NCBI GenBank assembly: GCA_003165415.1
Contig: PLUC01000055.1
Location: 1 to 61,761 of the forward strand
Direction: 5' to 3'
Length of the DNA stretch: 61,761 bases
Source: Holophagaceae bacterium
GTDB taxonomy: Bacteria; Acidobacteriota; Holophagae; Holophagales; Holophagaceae
The translations under genes were made by a program, and so were the position numbers. The first letter of the stretch is position 1; every line of letters starts with the position of its first letter. This document shows, piece after piece, positions 27,162 to 38,292 of the stretch. A model generated the notes under the pieces. It was not told the DNA's origin and did not search any database. It saw only the letters and a list, made by a program, of their open reading frames with translations.

Positions 27162-29885
27162 CTACTTGGTCTCTTCAAGCACGGCCTGGGCGGCCGCGAG
27201 GATGGCGATGGGCACGCGGTAGGGGCTGCAGCTCACGTAGTTGAGGCCCACGCGGTGGAAGAACTTCACCGAGCGGGGGTCGCCGCCGTGCTCGCCGCAG
27301 ACGCCCAGATGGATGTTGGGGCGGGTCTTGCGGCCTTTCTCGCAGCCGATCTTCACCAGCTCGCCGATGCCTTCCTGGTCCAGGCTCTGGAAGGGATCGT
27401 CCTCGAGGATCTTCTTGGAGACGTACTCGGGCAGGAAGGAGCCAGAGTCGTCCCGGGAGAAGCCGAAGCCCATCTGGGTGAGGTCGTTGGTGCCGAAAGA
27501 GAAGAACTCGGCTTCGGTGGCCACCTGGTCGGCGGTGATGGCGCCGCGGGGGATCTCGATCATGGTGCCGATGGGGCAGATGAAATCGGTGCCCTGTTCC
27601 TTGTTCACGAGGGCCAGCTCTTCCAGCATCTGGACCTTGGTGTAGGCCAGCTCCTTGACGGCGCCGACCAGGGGCACCATCACTTCGGGCAGGGCCTTGA
27701 TGCCGCGTTTGCCGACGTTGATGGCGGCTTCGGCGATGGCGCGCATCTGCATGCGGATCAGCTCGGGGTAGGTGATGCCCAGACGGCAGCCGCGGTGGCC
27801 CATCATCGGGTTGAACTCATGGAGCTTCTCCACCCGGTGCTTCACTTCGGCGAGGGAGACGCCGATGACCTTGGCCATCTCGGCCTGTCCGGCTTCGTCG
27901 TGGGGCACGAACTCGTGGAGGGGGGGATCCAGCAGGCGCACGGTGACCGGCAGCCCGTCCATGGCTTCGAAGATGCCTTCGAAATCGGTGCGCTGGATCG
28001 GCAGCAGGCCCTTGAGGGCCTCGGTGCGGGCCGCCAGGTCCTTGGCCAGGATGAACTTGCGGAAGGCGATGATGCGCTCGCCCTCGAAGAACATGTGCTC
28101 GGTGCGGGTCAGGCCGATGCCCTCGGCGCCGAAGGCCCGGGCCACCTGGGCGTCGTGCGGGGTGTCGGCGTTGGTGCGGACCTTCAGCCGGCGCACGGCG
28201 GTGGACCAGGTCATGATCTTCTGGAAGCGGGCGAACAGCTCGCTGTCCTCGGGCTTGAGCTTCTTCTCCACCAGCACCTGGTTCACTTCCGAGGGGAAGG
28301 CGCTGAGCTGGCCGGCGAACACTTCGCCGGTGGAGCCGTCGATGGAGATGAAGTCGGTGCCGGCCTTGAGGGTGAGGGTGTCGGTGCTGAGGGTGCGGGC
28401 CTTCAGGTCGATGGTGATGCCGGAGGCGCCGCAGACGCAGGGCTTGCCCATGCCGCGGGCCACCACGGCCGCGTGGGAGGTCATGCCGCCGCGGGCGGTG
28501 AGGATGCCTTTGGCGGCGACCATGCCGGCCAGGTCCTCAGGGGAGGTCTCGGTGCGGCAGAGCACCACGGGGCCGGACTTGGCCAGCTCCTCGGCCTCGT
28601 CGGCGCTGAGGGCGATGCGGCCGGCGGCGGCGCCGGGGCCGGCGTTCAGGCCCTTGGTCATGAGCTTGCCGGCCTTCTTGAAGGAGGCCTTCTCCTTGGG
28701 ATCGAACACGGGGGCCAGCAGCTGGTTGAGGCTGTCGGGGTCGATGCGGGTGAGGGCGGTGTTGGAGTCGATCAGGCCTTCGTCGACCATGTCGATGGCG
28801 ATGCGGATGGAGGCCAGTGCCGTGCGCTTGCCGATCCGGGTCTGGAGCATGAACAGCTTGCCGCGCTCGATGGTGAATTCCAGGTCCTGCATGTCGGTGA
28901 AGTGGCGCTCCAGGCGGTTGCAGGTGCTGAGCAGCTCCTTGAAGGCGGCGGGCATGGCTTCTTCGAGGCTGGTGTGGCCGGTGCCTTCGGCCTGGGCCCT
29001 GGTGATGGGCTGCGGGGTGCGCACGCCGGCCACCACGTCCTCGCCCTGGGCGTTGATCAGGTACTCGCCGTAGAAGTAGGGCTCGCCGGTGCCGGGGTCG
29101 CGGGTGAAGGCCACGCCGGTGCCGCAGTCGTCACCCATGTTGCCGAACACCATGGTCTGGACGTTGACGGCGGTGCCCCAGTCGTCGGGGATGCGGTTCA
29201 GGCGCCGGTAGATCTTGGCGCGGTCGGTCTCCCAGCTGTCGAACACGGCGCAGATGCCGCCGAACAGCTGCTCGATGGGATCCTGGGGGAAGGGCTTGCC
29301 CAGCTCCTTCTGCACGATCGCCTTGAAGATGACCGTGAGGCCCTTCCACTCTTCGGCGGTGATCTCGGTGTCGAGCTTCTTGCCGGTCTTCTGCTTGAGG
29401 GCGGAGATCTCATGCTCGAACAGGTCCTTGTGCACGCCCAGGACCACGTCGGAGTACATCATGATGAAGCGGCGGTAGGAATCGTAGGCGAAGCGGGGGT
29501 TGTTGCTGGCCTTGGCCAGGCCCTCCACGGTCTTGTCGTTGAGCCCCAGGTTGAGCACTGTGTCCATCATGCCGGGCATGGACACCCGGGCGCCGGAACG
29601 CACGGAGAGGAGCAGGGGGTTCTCCACGTCGCCCAGCTTGCGGCCGCGGTTGCCTTCCAGCCACTTGAGGGACTCCAGGACCTGCGCCTTCACATCCTCG
29701 GGCAGGGTCTGGCCGCCGGCGATGTAGAGGGTGCACACTTCGGTCGTGACGGTGAAGCCGGGGGGCACGGGAATCTCCAGGCCCGCCATCTCGGCCAGGT
29801 TACAGCCCTTGCCGCCAAGCAGGTTGCGCATCTTGGCGCTGCCCTCGTTACGATCGCCGCCGAAACTGTATACATGTTTTATCAT
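27162..29885 (-). CDS. ppdK: Pyruvate, phosphate dikinase
   Basis: KHVYSFGGDRNEGSAKMRNLLGGKGCNLAEMAGLEIPVPPGFTVTTEVC; GGMTSHAAVVARGMGKPCVCGA; C-terminal PEP-utilising domain VCGEHGGDPRSVKFFHRVGLNYVSCSPYRVP. Confidence 0.96.
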   Translation of the reverse strand: MIKHVYSFGGDRNEGSAKMRNLLGGKGCNLAEMAGLEIPVPPGFTVTTEVCTLYIAGGQTLPEDVKAQVLESLKWLEGNRGRKLGDVENPLLLSVRSGARVSMPGMMDTVLNLGLNDKTVEGLAKASNNPRFAYDSYRRFIMMYSDVVLGVHKDLFEHEISALKQKTGKKLDTEITAEEWKGLTVIFKAIVQKELGKPFPQDPIEQLFGGICAVFDSWETDRAKIYRRLNRIPDDWGTAVNVQTMVFGNMGDDCGTGVAFTRDPGTGEPYFYGEYLINAQGEDVVAGVRTPQPITRAQAEGTGHTSLEEAMPAAFKELLSTCNRLERHFTDMQDLEFTIERGKLFMLQTRIGKRTALASIRIAIDMVDEGLIDSNTALTRIDPDSLNQLLAPVFDPKEKASFKKAGKLMTKGLNAGPGAAAGRIALSADEAEELAKSGPVVLCRTETSPEDLAGMVAAKGILTARGGMTSHAAVVARGMGKPCVCGASGITIDLKARTLSTDTLTLKAGTDFISIDGSTGEVFAGQLSAFPSEVNQVLVEKKLKPEDSELFARFQKIMTWSTAVRRLKVRTNADTPHDAQVARAFGAEGIGLTRTEHMFFEGERIIAFRKFILAKDLAARTEALKGLLPIQRTDFEGIFEAMDGLPVTVRLLDPPLHEFVPHDEAGQAEMAKVIGVSLAEVKHRVEKLHEFNPMMGHRGCRLGITYPELIRMQMRAIAEAAINVGKRGIKALPEVMVPLVGAVKELAYTKVQMLEELALVNKEQGTDFICPIGTMIEIPRGAITADQVATEAEFFSFGTNDLTQMGFGFSRDDSGSFLPEYVSKKILEDDPFQSLDQEGIGELVKIGCEKGRKTRPNIHLGVCGEHGGDPRSVKFFHRVGLNYVSCSPYRVPIAILAAAQAVLEETK

Positions 29886-30136
29886 GGTTCCCTCACAAGA
29901 AATGCCACTGGACCCGCTTGGGGCTTGGCTTGTTTGCTCACGCTACCTCTCAAAAAAAATCCGAACTAGCTTCCAGAATAACGCCATGGTCGGCGGGAAG
30001 CTCTGTTAATTCCTTGAGGTGGCAGTGGAACCCGGGCTTATGTGACGGGTTCCCGGTTGGGAAAAATCCCCGATGCCTGACGGGAGAAGTGTGAGAGAAT
30101 ATAAGGTTCGCGTCGGGATGACGCCAGAGGTTCACC

Positions 30137-31222
<1,086 letters not shown>

Positions 31223-31228
<6 letters not shown>

Positions 31229-31507
31229 GGGATGATCGGTGCTGGCGGGGGTCAGGAAATGGTACTCGCCCTCGATCACGCCGGCCCTGGTTGCGGCCTC
31301 GGCCGCCTGGGACGCGTGCATAAACGCCTTCGCGGCTTCCGGGTCCTCCACCTGGAAGAGGAAGAAGACGTTGTCCGGATCCTCCTGGTCCTGCCATAGG
31401 GCCATCAGGACGAGCCCGGCCGCGCGGTGGGCGGCCGCGTGGGAACTGAACACGCCCCACCAGCGCTGAAAGTCCGACACCCGGTTCCGGCAGAGCAGGT
31501 GCAGCAT
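31223..31507 (-). CDS. Small hypothetical protein (possible ferredoxin-like dimeric alpha-beta barrel)
   Basis: 94-aa intact ORF MLHLLCRNRVSDFQRWWGVFSSHAAAHRAAGLVLMALWQDQEDPDNVFFLFQVEDPEAAKAFM...; the pattern resembles antibiotic-biosynthesis-monooxygenase-type folds. Confidence 0.55.
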
Positions 31508-31533
31508 GGGGTCCCCCGCTGATTTAGCCTACT

Positions 31534-31551
31534 ACCGTTGGATCCGTTCGG
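31534..31551. repeat. Orphan partial copy of the ~80-nt repeat linker
   Basis: ACCGTTGGATCCGTTCGG, identical to positions 36-53. Confidence 0.55.
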
Positions 31552-31719
31552 CACGCGTCGGGTTTTTACGGATTCTTGACGGCTTTCGGGCTTTTCCGCA
31601 GGTTTCCTTGACCCGGTCCCACCCATAATTCCGGCCAAACGTGACCGCCGACGCCGGAACGCGTTGCGCGCCACCCGGGCCGCCTGTTCCCGCCCTGCGC
31701 CGGCACCTTGGAGAAGACC

Positions 31720-31992
31720 ATGAAGAACAGCCAGATCAAGCCCCTCAATCCCGCGCCTTGCCTGCCCAAGGCGGAAGCCATCGAGAAGGTGAACCAGCAG
31801 ATCGCCAACCTGCAGACGCAGCTGGACGCCGCCAAGGCCCAGATGCAGTCCGCGGTGAGCCCGGGGAAATATGCCCTGAACTTCCAGGTCAACACCCTGA
31901 AGAAGCAGCTCCATGCCTGCAAGCTCCAGGTGGACCGGATCAAGAAGGATCCCAAACCGGAAGTCCCCTGGTTCGATCGATTCAGCGCTTAA
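31720..31992 (+). CDS. Small hypothetical coiled-coil protein
   Basis: MKNSQIKPLNPAPCLPKAEAIEKVNQQIANLQTQLDAAKAQMQ...; intact short ORF. Confidence 0.5.
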   Translation: MKNSQIKPLNPAPCLPKAEAIEKVNQQIANLQTQLDAAKAQMQSAVSPGKYALNFQVNTLKKQLHACKLQVDRIKKDPKPEVPWFDRFSA

Positions 31993-32037
31993 TGGGCTGT
32001 CCATCCGGCCGGAGCCGGGCGTAGAATACTGGCTCCG

Positions 32038-33327
32038 ATGAAAATCCTCCTGGTCAATCCTCCCAACTGCGGGCGCAGCATCCCGGAGGAGATGTACGGG
32101 ATCACGTCCATCAAGCAGATCTTCCGGGGCGAGCCCTTGGCCCTGGAGGTGCTGGCCGGCAACCTGGACGGCCACGAGGTGGCCATCCTCGACCTCAAGG
32201 TGCATCCCGGGAATCTCGCCGCCACCCTGGCTGGGTTCCGGCCGGACCTGGTGGGGATCACGGCCGTGACCTGCGAGGCCAACACCGCGTGCCTGATCGC
32301 CACGGCGGCCAAGGAGAGCACGGGGGCCGTGGTGGTGGTGGGCGGCATCCACGCCAGCGGCGATCCGGACTTCTTCAACCGCCCCGGCATCGATTTCGTC
32401 GTTGTGGGGATCGGCAAGGCCTCGTTCCGGGAACTGGCGGACGCCCTCGAGCGGGGCGCGGGCGCCGGGTCCATCCCCGGCGTGGCCCCCACGTGCCCGG
32501 GCAGGCCCCTGCGGTTCGTGCCCCGGGCCTTCGGAAGGGGCGACCTGGTGGAGGACAAGGCCCCCAGGTACGACCTCGTCGCGGCCAACCGCGCCCACTA
32601 CGCCCTGCTGAACCACCCCATGGGCTTCGTGGCCTCGGCTTTCGGCTGCCCCTACGACTGCCATTTCTGCTGCATCACCAACCAGGCCGGAGGCCGCTAC
32701 CTGGCCTGCGGCATCGATGCGGTCATCCGCGACATCGGCCTGCTCCCGGAGGTGCCCTTCATCCGCATGGTGGACGCCAACACCTTCGGCCAGCCGTCTC
32801 ACGCCAGGCAGCTGGTCCGGGCCATCCGGGACGCCGGGATCAAGAAGGACTTCTTCGCGGACGTGCGCGCCGACACGGTGGTGCGCCACCCCGATCTGCT
32901 CCAGGAGTGGAAGGACGCCGGCCTGCGCACCGTGATCATCGGGTTCGAGGACATCACCGACGAAGGGCTGTCCGGCATGAACAAGGCCTCCGGCGTGGCC
33001 CAGAACCGGGAGGCCATCCGCATCCTCCGGGCCATGGGCGTCACGATCGTGGGCGATTTCATCGTCTCGCCCCAGTACGCCCCTGCGGACTTCCACCAGC
33101 TCATGACGTTCATCGATAAAAATCCAATCGACCTGCCGATCTTCACTGTAATGACACCTTTGCCGGGCACCTCGCTGTACCGTACAATGCATGAAAGGAT
33201 TGTGAACCACAACCTCGACTACTACACCCTCTCCAACGCGGTTCTTCCCACCCGGCTGCCCGAAGGGGAGTTCTACCGGCGTTACGCCGACCTGTTCCAC
33301 CTGACCCACCCCAAGGCCAGGATCTGA
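32038..33327 (+). CDS. B12-binding-type radical SAM protein
   Basis: N-terminal Rossmann-like MKILLVNPPN...DLVGITAVTCEAN...VVVVGGIHAS; radical SAM CxxxCxxC in FGCPYDCHFCCIT. Confidence 0.88.
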   Translation: MKILLVNPPNCGRSIPEEMYGITSIKQIFRGEPLALEVLAGNLDGHEVAILDLKVHPGNLAATLAGFRPDLVGITAVTCEANTACLIATAAKESTGAVVVVGGIHASGDPDFFNRPGIDFVVVGIGKASFRELADALERGAGAGSIPGVAPTCPGRPLRFVPRAFGRGDLVEDKAPRYDLVAANRAHYALLNHPMGFVASAFGCPYDCHFCCITNQAGGRYLACGIDAVIRDIGLLPEVPFIRMVDANTFGQPSHARQLVRAIRDAGIKKDFFADVRADTVVRHPDLLQEWKDAGLRTVIIGFEDITDEGLSGMNKASGVAQNREAIRILRAMGVTIVGDFIVSPQYAPADFHQLMTFIDKNPIDLPIFTVMTPLPGTSLYRTMHERIVNHNLDYYTLSNAVLPTRLPEGEFYRRYADLFHLTHPKARI

Positions 33328-33343
33328 TCGAGGTTCCCCATCC

Positions 33344-34495
33344 ATGGACGTTTTCATCACCGATCTTGCCGCGTTCCTGCCCAACGGCCCCATCGCCAAC
33401 GACCAGATGGAAGCGCTCCTGGGCATGGTGGACCAGGTCCCGTCCCGGACCCGCAAGCTGATCCTCCGGAACAACAAGATCATCACCCGCTACTACGCGA
33501 TCGATCCGGCCACCGGCAGGTCCACCCATACCAACGCCCAGTTGGCGGCGGAGGCCATCCGGCGCCTGAAGCCCTATGAGGGCTTCTCGCCCCGGGACAT
33601 CCAGTGCCTGGCCTGCGGCACGACCCAGGCCGACCAGCTCATCCCCGGGCACGCGTCCATGGTGCACGGCGAACTGGCGGAGAGCGGCCCGTGCGAGATC
33701 GTCAGCACCTCGGGCGTCTGCATCGCGGGCATGACCGCCCTCAAGTACGCCGCGATGAATGTCGCCACGGGGCAGGTCGCCAACGCCGTCGCCACCGGAT
33801 CCGAGCAGGCCTCCTCCTTCATGCGTTCGCGCATGGCCGGGGCGGTCAGCCCGGAGGTGTGCGAGAACCTGGAAGCCCAGCCCCATCTGGCCTTCTCCGC
33901 CGACCTGCTGCGCTGGATGCTCTCCGACGGGGCCGGCGCGGCGTTCCTGGCCCCCGCCCCGGTCCCGGGCCGGCGTGCCTTCAAGATCGAGTGGATCGAC
34001 ATCTTCTCCTTCGCCAACGAACTGGAGACCTGCATGTACGCCGGCGCCGTCAAGAACCCCGACGGCACCCTCACGGGCTGGCGGGAGCTGGAGAGCCCCG
34101 GGGAGGCGGTGGCCCAGCGCGCCATGCTGGTGCGGCAGGACGTCAAGCTGCTGCACAAGGAGATCGTGGCCGCCACCGCCGACCGGGCCATCCCCAGGCT
34201 GGTGGCCAGGCGCGGCATCAAGGCCGAGGACGTGGACGTGTTCGTGGCCCACTACTCCTCCGACTACTTCCGGCTGCCCATCTACGAAGGCCTGAAGAAC
34301 GTGAGCTTCCACATCCCCCTGGAGAAGTGGTTCACGAACCTCCCCGAGAAGGGCAACACAGGCAGCGCTTCGGTCTTCATCATCCTCGCCGACCTGCTCA
34401 GGTCGGACCGCATCAGGCCAGGGGACAAGGTGCTATGCTACGTCCCCGAAAGCGGGCGCTTCTCCATCTGCTACGCCCTGCTCACCGTCGTCTGA
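33344..34495 (+). CDS. 3-oxoacyl-ACP synthase III (KAS III)-like enzyme
   Basis: Active-site Cys in VSTSGVCIAGMTALKYA, His in VFVAHYSSDYFR, Asn in LPEKGNTGSASVFIIL. Confidence 0.85.
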   Translation: MDVFITDLAAFLPNGPIANDQMEALLGMVDQVPSRTRKLILRNNKIITRYYAIDPATGRSTHTNAQLAAEAIRRLKPYEGFSPRDIQCLACGTTQADQLIPGHASMVHGELAESGPCEIVSTSGVCIAGMTALKYAAMNVATGQVANAVATGSEQASSFMRSRMAGAVSPEVCENLEAQPHLAFSADLLRWMLSDGAGAAFLAPAPVPGRRAFKIEWIDIFSFANELETCMYAGAVKNPDGTLTGWRELESPGEAVAQRAMLVRQDVKLLHKEIVAATADRAIPRLVARRGIKAEDVDVFVAHYSSDYFRLPIYEGLKNVSFHIPLEKWFTNLPEKGNTGSASVFIILADLLRSDRIRPGDKVLCYVPESGRFSICYALLTVV

Positions 34496-34507
34496 TGGAA
34501 GTGCGCC

Positions 34508-34906
34508 GTGAATGATGCCGAGGTTCCCCAGGAGGGGAACGCCACGCTGGGCGGAGGCCACAAGGCGGTGTACGCCAGGGGCGGGGACGGCCAGGTGCGG
34601 CTGGTCACCTCCGCGGGCTGGCAGGTGGAGGAGATCGTCACCCGCCAGGCCCTGGACACCCTGGCCGCCCAGGCCGAAGCCGCCCGCTCGAGGGTCCTCC
34701 AGGGGCTCAGCGCCCCGCTGGAATACCACATGTACCGTTCGCGCATGGATCTGGCCCTGCTCAGCCAGACCACCGGGATCTGGCGGTGGCGGGTGCGCCG
34801 GCACCTGAGGCCCGCGGTCTTCGCCCGGCTTTCCGCCAGGGTCCTGCAGCGCTACGCCGACGCCCTCGGGGTGACGGTGGACGCCCTGCGCGAGGTGGCG
34901 CCTTGA
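34508..34906 (+). CDS. Small XRE-like HTH protein of the locus
   Basis: C-terminal SRMDLALLSQTTGIWRWRVRRHLRPAVFARLSARVLQRYADALGVTVDALREV is consistent with a helix-turn-helix; GTG start. Confidence 0.55.
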   Translation: MNDAEVPQEGNATLGGGHKAVYARGGDGQVRLVTSAGWQVEEIVTRQALDTLAAQAEAARSRVLQGLSAPLEYHMYRSRMDLALLSQTTGIWRWRVRRHLRPAVFARLSARVLQRYADALGVTVDALREVAP

Positions 34907-35892
34907 TGCCCGCCTTCCAGCACCGCCATGCCTCCCACTGCGAGAGCGGCGTGATGGCCGCCCTGGTCACCCACGCCGGCCTGCCCATGTCCGAGCCCAT
35001 GGCCTTCGGCCTGGCCTCGGCCCTCGCCTTCGCCTTCATCCCCATCATCAAGGTGGGCGGCCAGCCCCTGGTGGCCTTCCGCATCATCCCCCGCGCCATC
35101 ATCCGGCGGCTCCACAGCCTCCTGGGCCTGTCGCTGCAGGCCGAGACCTTCCGGGTCCCGGCCCGGGGCGCGGCGCGCCTGGACGCCCTGCTGGGGGAAG
35201 GCTGCCTGGTGGGGATGCAGACCTCCGCCTTCTGGCTGCCCTACTTCCCCGAGGACCTGCGCTTCCACTTCAACGTCCACAACGTGATCGCCTACGGCCG
35301 GGACGGGGAGGACTACCTCCTGTCCGACCCCGTGTTCGAAGCGCCCGTGCGCTGCCCCGGCCCGGACCTGACCAGGGCCAGGTTCGCCAAGGGGCTCATG
35401 GCGCCCAAGGGGCTCCTCTACCGCATCCGGGAAGCGCCCCGGGAGCCCCGCTGGGCCGAGCTCCTGCCCAAGGTCATCCGGCGCAACTGCCGCTCCATGC
35501 TGGCCCCCGTGCCCTTCGCCGGGGCGAAGGGCATCCGCTACCTCTCCCGGGCGGTGGACCGGCTGGACACCGGCGGCGATGGAGCCGCCGCCCGGCTGTT
35601 CCTGGGCCACCTGGTCCGCATGCAGGAGGAGATCGGCACGGGCGGGGCCGGGTTCCGCTTCATCTACGCGGCCTTCCTCCAGGAGGCCGCCGCCCTGGCC
35701 CAGCGCCCCGCCCTGCTGTCCCTGGCCGACGAGCTCGTGGCCATCGGCGACCAGTGGCGGGAGCTCGCCCTGGCCTCGGCCATGATGATCCGCGGCCGGC
35801 AGCCCCTGGAGCCCCAGCGCATCGCCGCGCTGCTGCGGATCCAGGCGGACCGGGAGGAGACCTTCTTCCGCACCCTGCGCGCCAGCGTATGA
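34905..35892 (+). CDS. BtrH N-terminal domain-containing protein (papain-like acyltransferase fold)
   Basis: RHASHCESGVMAALVTHAGLPMSEPMAFGLASALAF ... FNVHNVIAYGRDGEDYLLSDP; Cys/His/Asp positions match the BtrH_N/DUF4872 pattern. Confidence 0.75.
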
Positions 35893-36815
35893 GCCAGGAC
35901 CTGCTCAGCTTCGAGGACCTCCACTTCCGCTACCCGGGGGCCGAGGCGCCGGCCCTGGACGGGGTGAGCTTCACGGTGCCCGTCGGGGAGGCCCTGGGCC
36001 TCCTGGGGCCCAACGGGGCGGGCAAGACCACCCTCCTGGCCATCGCCATCGGCCTGCTGGCGGCGGACCGGGGCCGCATCACCTGCGGCGGGCGCCCCAT
36101 CGCCGCCGTCCGGGGCCTGGCCGCCCTGGTGCCCCAGGACAACGCCTTCTACCCCATGCTCACCGTGCGGGAGAACCTGGCCTTCTTCGGCCAGGTGCAG
36201 GGCCTGGGCGGCCGGTTCCTGCGGGAGCGGGAGGCCTCGGCCCTGGCCTCCACCCAGCTCGGGGACTTCCGGAACCGCCGCGCGGGCCAGCTGTCCGGGG
36301 GCCTGAAGCGTCGGCTGAACCTGGCCATCGGCCTCCTGGCGGACCCGCCCATCCTCCTCCTGGACGAGCCCACGGTGGGGGTGGATCCCCAGTCCCGGCA
36401 CTTCCTCCTGGAAACCATCGGCGGCCTCCAGCGCTCGGGCCGGACCATCATCTACACCAGCCACTACATGGAAGAGGTGGAGGCGCTCTGCGCGCACGTG
36501 GCCATCCTGGACCAGGGACGGGCGCTGGTGTCGGGGACCCTGGGCGAGGTGCTCGCCTCGGCCCCCCCGGTGTTCTCCATGCGCCTGGGCCAGGAGCTGC
36601 CCGCCCCTCTGCGGGCCGAGTGGGCCGGGCGCTGCGCCCTGGTGTCCCTGCCGGGCCACCGCTACCAGCTGTCCGGCATCCCCATGGAGGACACCGGGGC
36701 GTTCCTGGCCGGGGCCCGGGCCGCCGGCTGCACCGTGGATTCCTGGTCCTGGGGGCAGCAGCACCTGGACGACGTGTTCCTGCAGCTCACCCGCCACACG
36801 CTGAGGGACGACTGA
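35889..36815 (+). CDS. ABC transporter ATP-binding protein
   Basis: Walker A GLLGPNGAGKTT; signature QLSGGLKRRLNLAIGLL; Walker B PPILLLDEPT. Confidence 0.95.
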   Translation: MSQDLLSFEDLHFRYPGAEAPALDGVSFTVPVGEALGLLGPNGAGKTTLLAIAIGLLAADRGRITCGGRPIAAVRGLAALVPQDNAFYPMLTVRENLAFFGQVQGLGGRFLREREASALASTQLGDFRNRRAGQLSGGLKRRLNLAIGLLADPPILLLDEPTVGVDPQSRHFLLETIGGLQRSGRTIIYTSHYMEEVEALCAHVAILDQGRALVSGTLGEVLASAPPVFSMRLGQELPAPLRAEWAGRCALVSLPGHRYQLSGIPMEDTGAFLAGARAAGCTVDSWSWGQQHLDDVFLQLTRHTLRDD

Positions 36816-38023
36816 TGGCCAGGATCCTCATGGCGCTCTGGCGCAAGGAATGGCTGGCCCTCTCCCGGGACCGCTTCGGGCTGGCGACCCTCTTCGTGAT
36901 GCCGGCGGTGTTCATCCTCATCATGTCCCTGGCCCTGCGGGATACCCTGCGGCCCGACAGCTCCGGGCTGCAGCTGAAGTACGCCGTGGTGGACCTGGAC
37001 GGCACCCCGACCAGCCGGGACCTGGCCGAGCTCCTGGCGACCCGGGCCTTCGTGTCCGAGCCGGGCCTCGCCACCGAGGCCGGGGCCCGCCAGGCCATAG
37101 CCGCCGGGCGGCTGCCCTTCGCGGTCCTGGTGCCCAGAGGCTTCGAGGAACGGTTCCTGGCCGAAGCGGGCGCTCCGGGCCTGGTCACGCTGCAGCTGGA
37201 CCCCACGGTGGCGGCCATGGCCCGCTCCGCCTTCCGCCAGCATCTCGTGGGCGTCCTGGGCACCCTCAAGGCGAAGAGCTTCCTGCGCAGCCTGGGTCCC
37301 GGCTTCGGCGGCGCCGCGGCCTCGGCCCTGGACCCCCAGTCCCTGCAGGCCACCGTCGCCGAGGCCACGGTGGGACGCGCGGGCCTGGCCGTCCCCCCCA
37401 CCGCCGTGCAGCAGACGGTGCCGGCCTGGCTGATCTTCGGGATGTTCTTCGTGGTGCTCCCCCTGTCGGCGATATTCATCACGGAGCGCCAGCACGGCAC
37501 CCTCCAGCGCCAGCTGAGCCTGGGGCTGGGCCACGGCACGCTGCTCCTGGGCAAGCTGCTCCCCTTCATGGCCATCAACCTGATCCAGGCGGTGCTGATG
37601 CTCTGCGTGGGGGTCTGGCTGGTGCCGCTGTTCGGCGGGGAAGCCCTCACCCTGCCGCCGGCGCTCTGGCCGCCCATGGCGTTCATGGCCCTGGTCCTCT
37701 CCTTCGCCGCGGTGTCCTGGGCCCTCCTGGTGGCCAGCGTGGTGCGCACCACAGAGCAGGCCACGGTGTTTGGCGGCGTGGGCAACATCATCCTCGGCGC
37801 CCTGGGGGGCATCATGGTGCCCCGCTTCGTCATGCCCGCGGAGATGCGGGCGCTGACCAACATCTCCCCCATGGCCTGGGGCCTGGACGGCTTCCACGCG
37901 GTGATGCTGCGGGGCGAGGGCTGGTCCGGGCTCGCGCCCTTCGCGGCCCGGCTGGCCATCTTCGGCCTGGCCGCCCTCCTCCTGGCCGCCGGACTCGCCC
38001 GCAGGGGCAAGGTGCACACGTGA
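36815..38023 (+). CDS. ABC-2 type transporter permease
   Basis: N-terminal KEWLALSRDRFGLATLFVMPAVFILIMSLALRD; C-terminal multi-TM ABC-2 domain including QGTLQRQL-like ERQHGTLQRQLSLG; ATG overlaps the upstream TGA. Confidence 0.9.
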   Translation: MARILMALWRKEWLALSRDRFGLATLFVMPAVFILIMSLALRDTLRPDSSGLQLKYAVVDLDGTPTSRDLAELLATRAFVSEPGLATEAGARQAIAAGRLPFAVLVPRGFEERFLAEAGAPGLVTLQLDPTVAAMARSAFRQHLVGVLGTLKAKSFLRSLGPGFGGAAASALDPQSLQATVAEATVGRAGLAVPPTAVQQTVPAWLIFGMFFVVLPLSAIFITERQHGTLQRQLSLGLGHGTLLLGKLLPFMAINLIQAVLMLCVGVWLVPLFGGEALTLPPALWPPMAFMALVLSFAAVSWALLVASVVRTTEQATVFGGVGNIILGALGGIMVPRFVMPAEMRALTNISPMAWGLDGFHAVMLRGEGWSGLAPFAARLAIFGLAALLLAAGLARRGKVHT

Positions 38024-38292
38024 GCAGTGCAACCCTCCTTCTTGAACTCAAGCAGCTCATCGCGGCGTCCTGCGAGCGCCCGGTGGACCCCGCCTCCATC
38101 CAGGACGACGAGCTGCTGTTCGGGCCCGAGGCCCGGCTGGCCCTGGATTCCCTGGACGCCCTGCAGGTGTCCATGGCCATCCAGAAGCGCTATGGCCTGC
38201 GCCTGACGGACAGCAAGGAGACCCGGCGCCTCCTGTCCTGCGTGGCCAACCTCGCCCAGGTGCTGGAAACCCACCTCGCCGCCCGGTCCTGA
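38020..38292 (+). CDS. Acyl carrier protein-like protein
   Basis: 91 aa with LALDSLDALQVSMAIQKRYG (DSL phosphopantetheine site); GTG start overlapping the permease TGA. Confidence 0.8.
   Translation: MSSATLLLELKQLIAASCERPVDPASIQDDELLFGPEARLALDSLDALQVSMAIQKRYGLRLTDSKETRRLLSCVANLAQVLETHLAARS

Noticed and set aside
27255-29969. 904-aa plus-strand ORF opposite ppdK
   Set aside because: Low-complexity Gly/Ala/His/Asp composition typical of an antisense shadow in a GC-rich codon-aligned gene; ppdK on the minus strand is clear.
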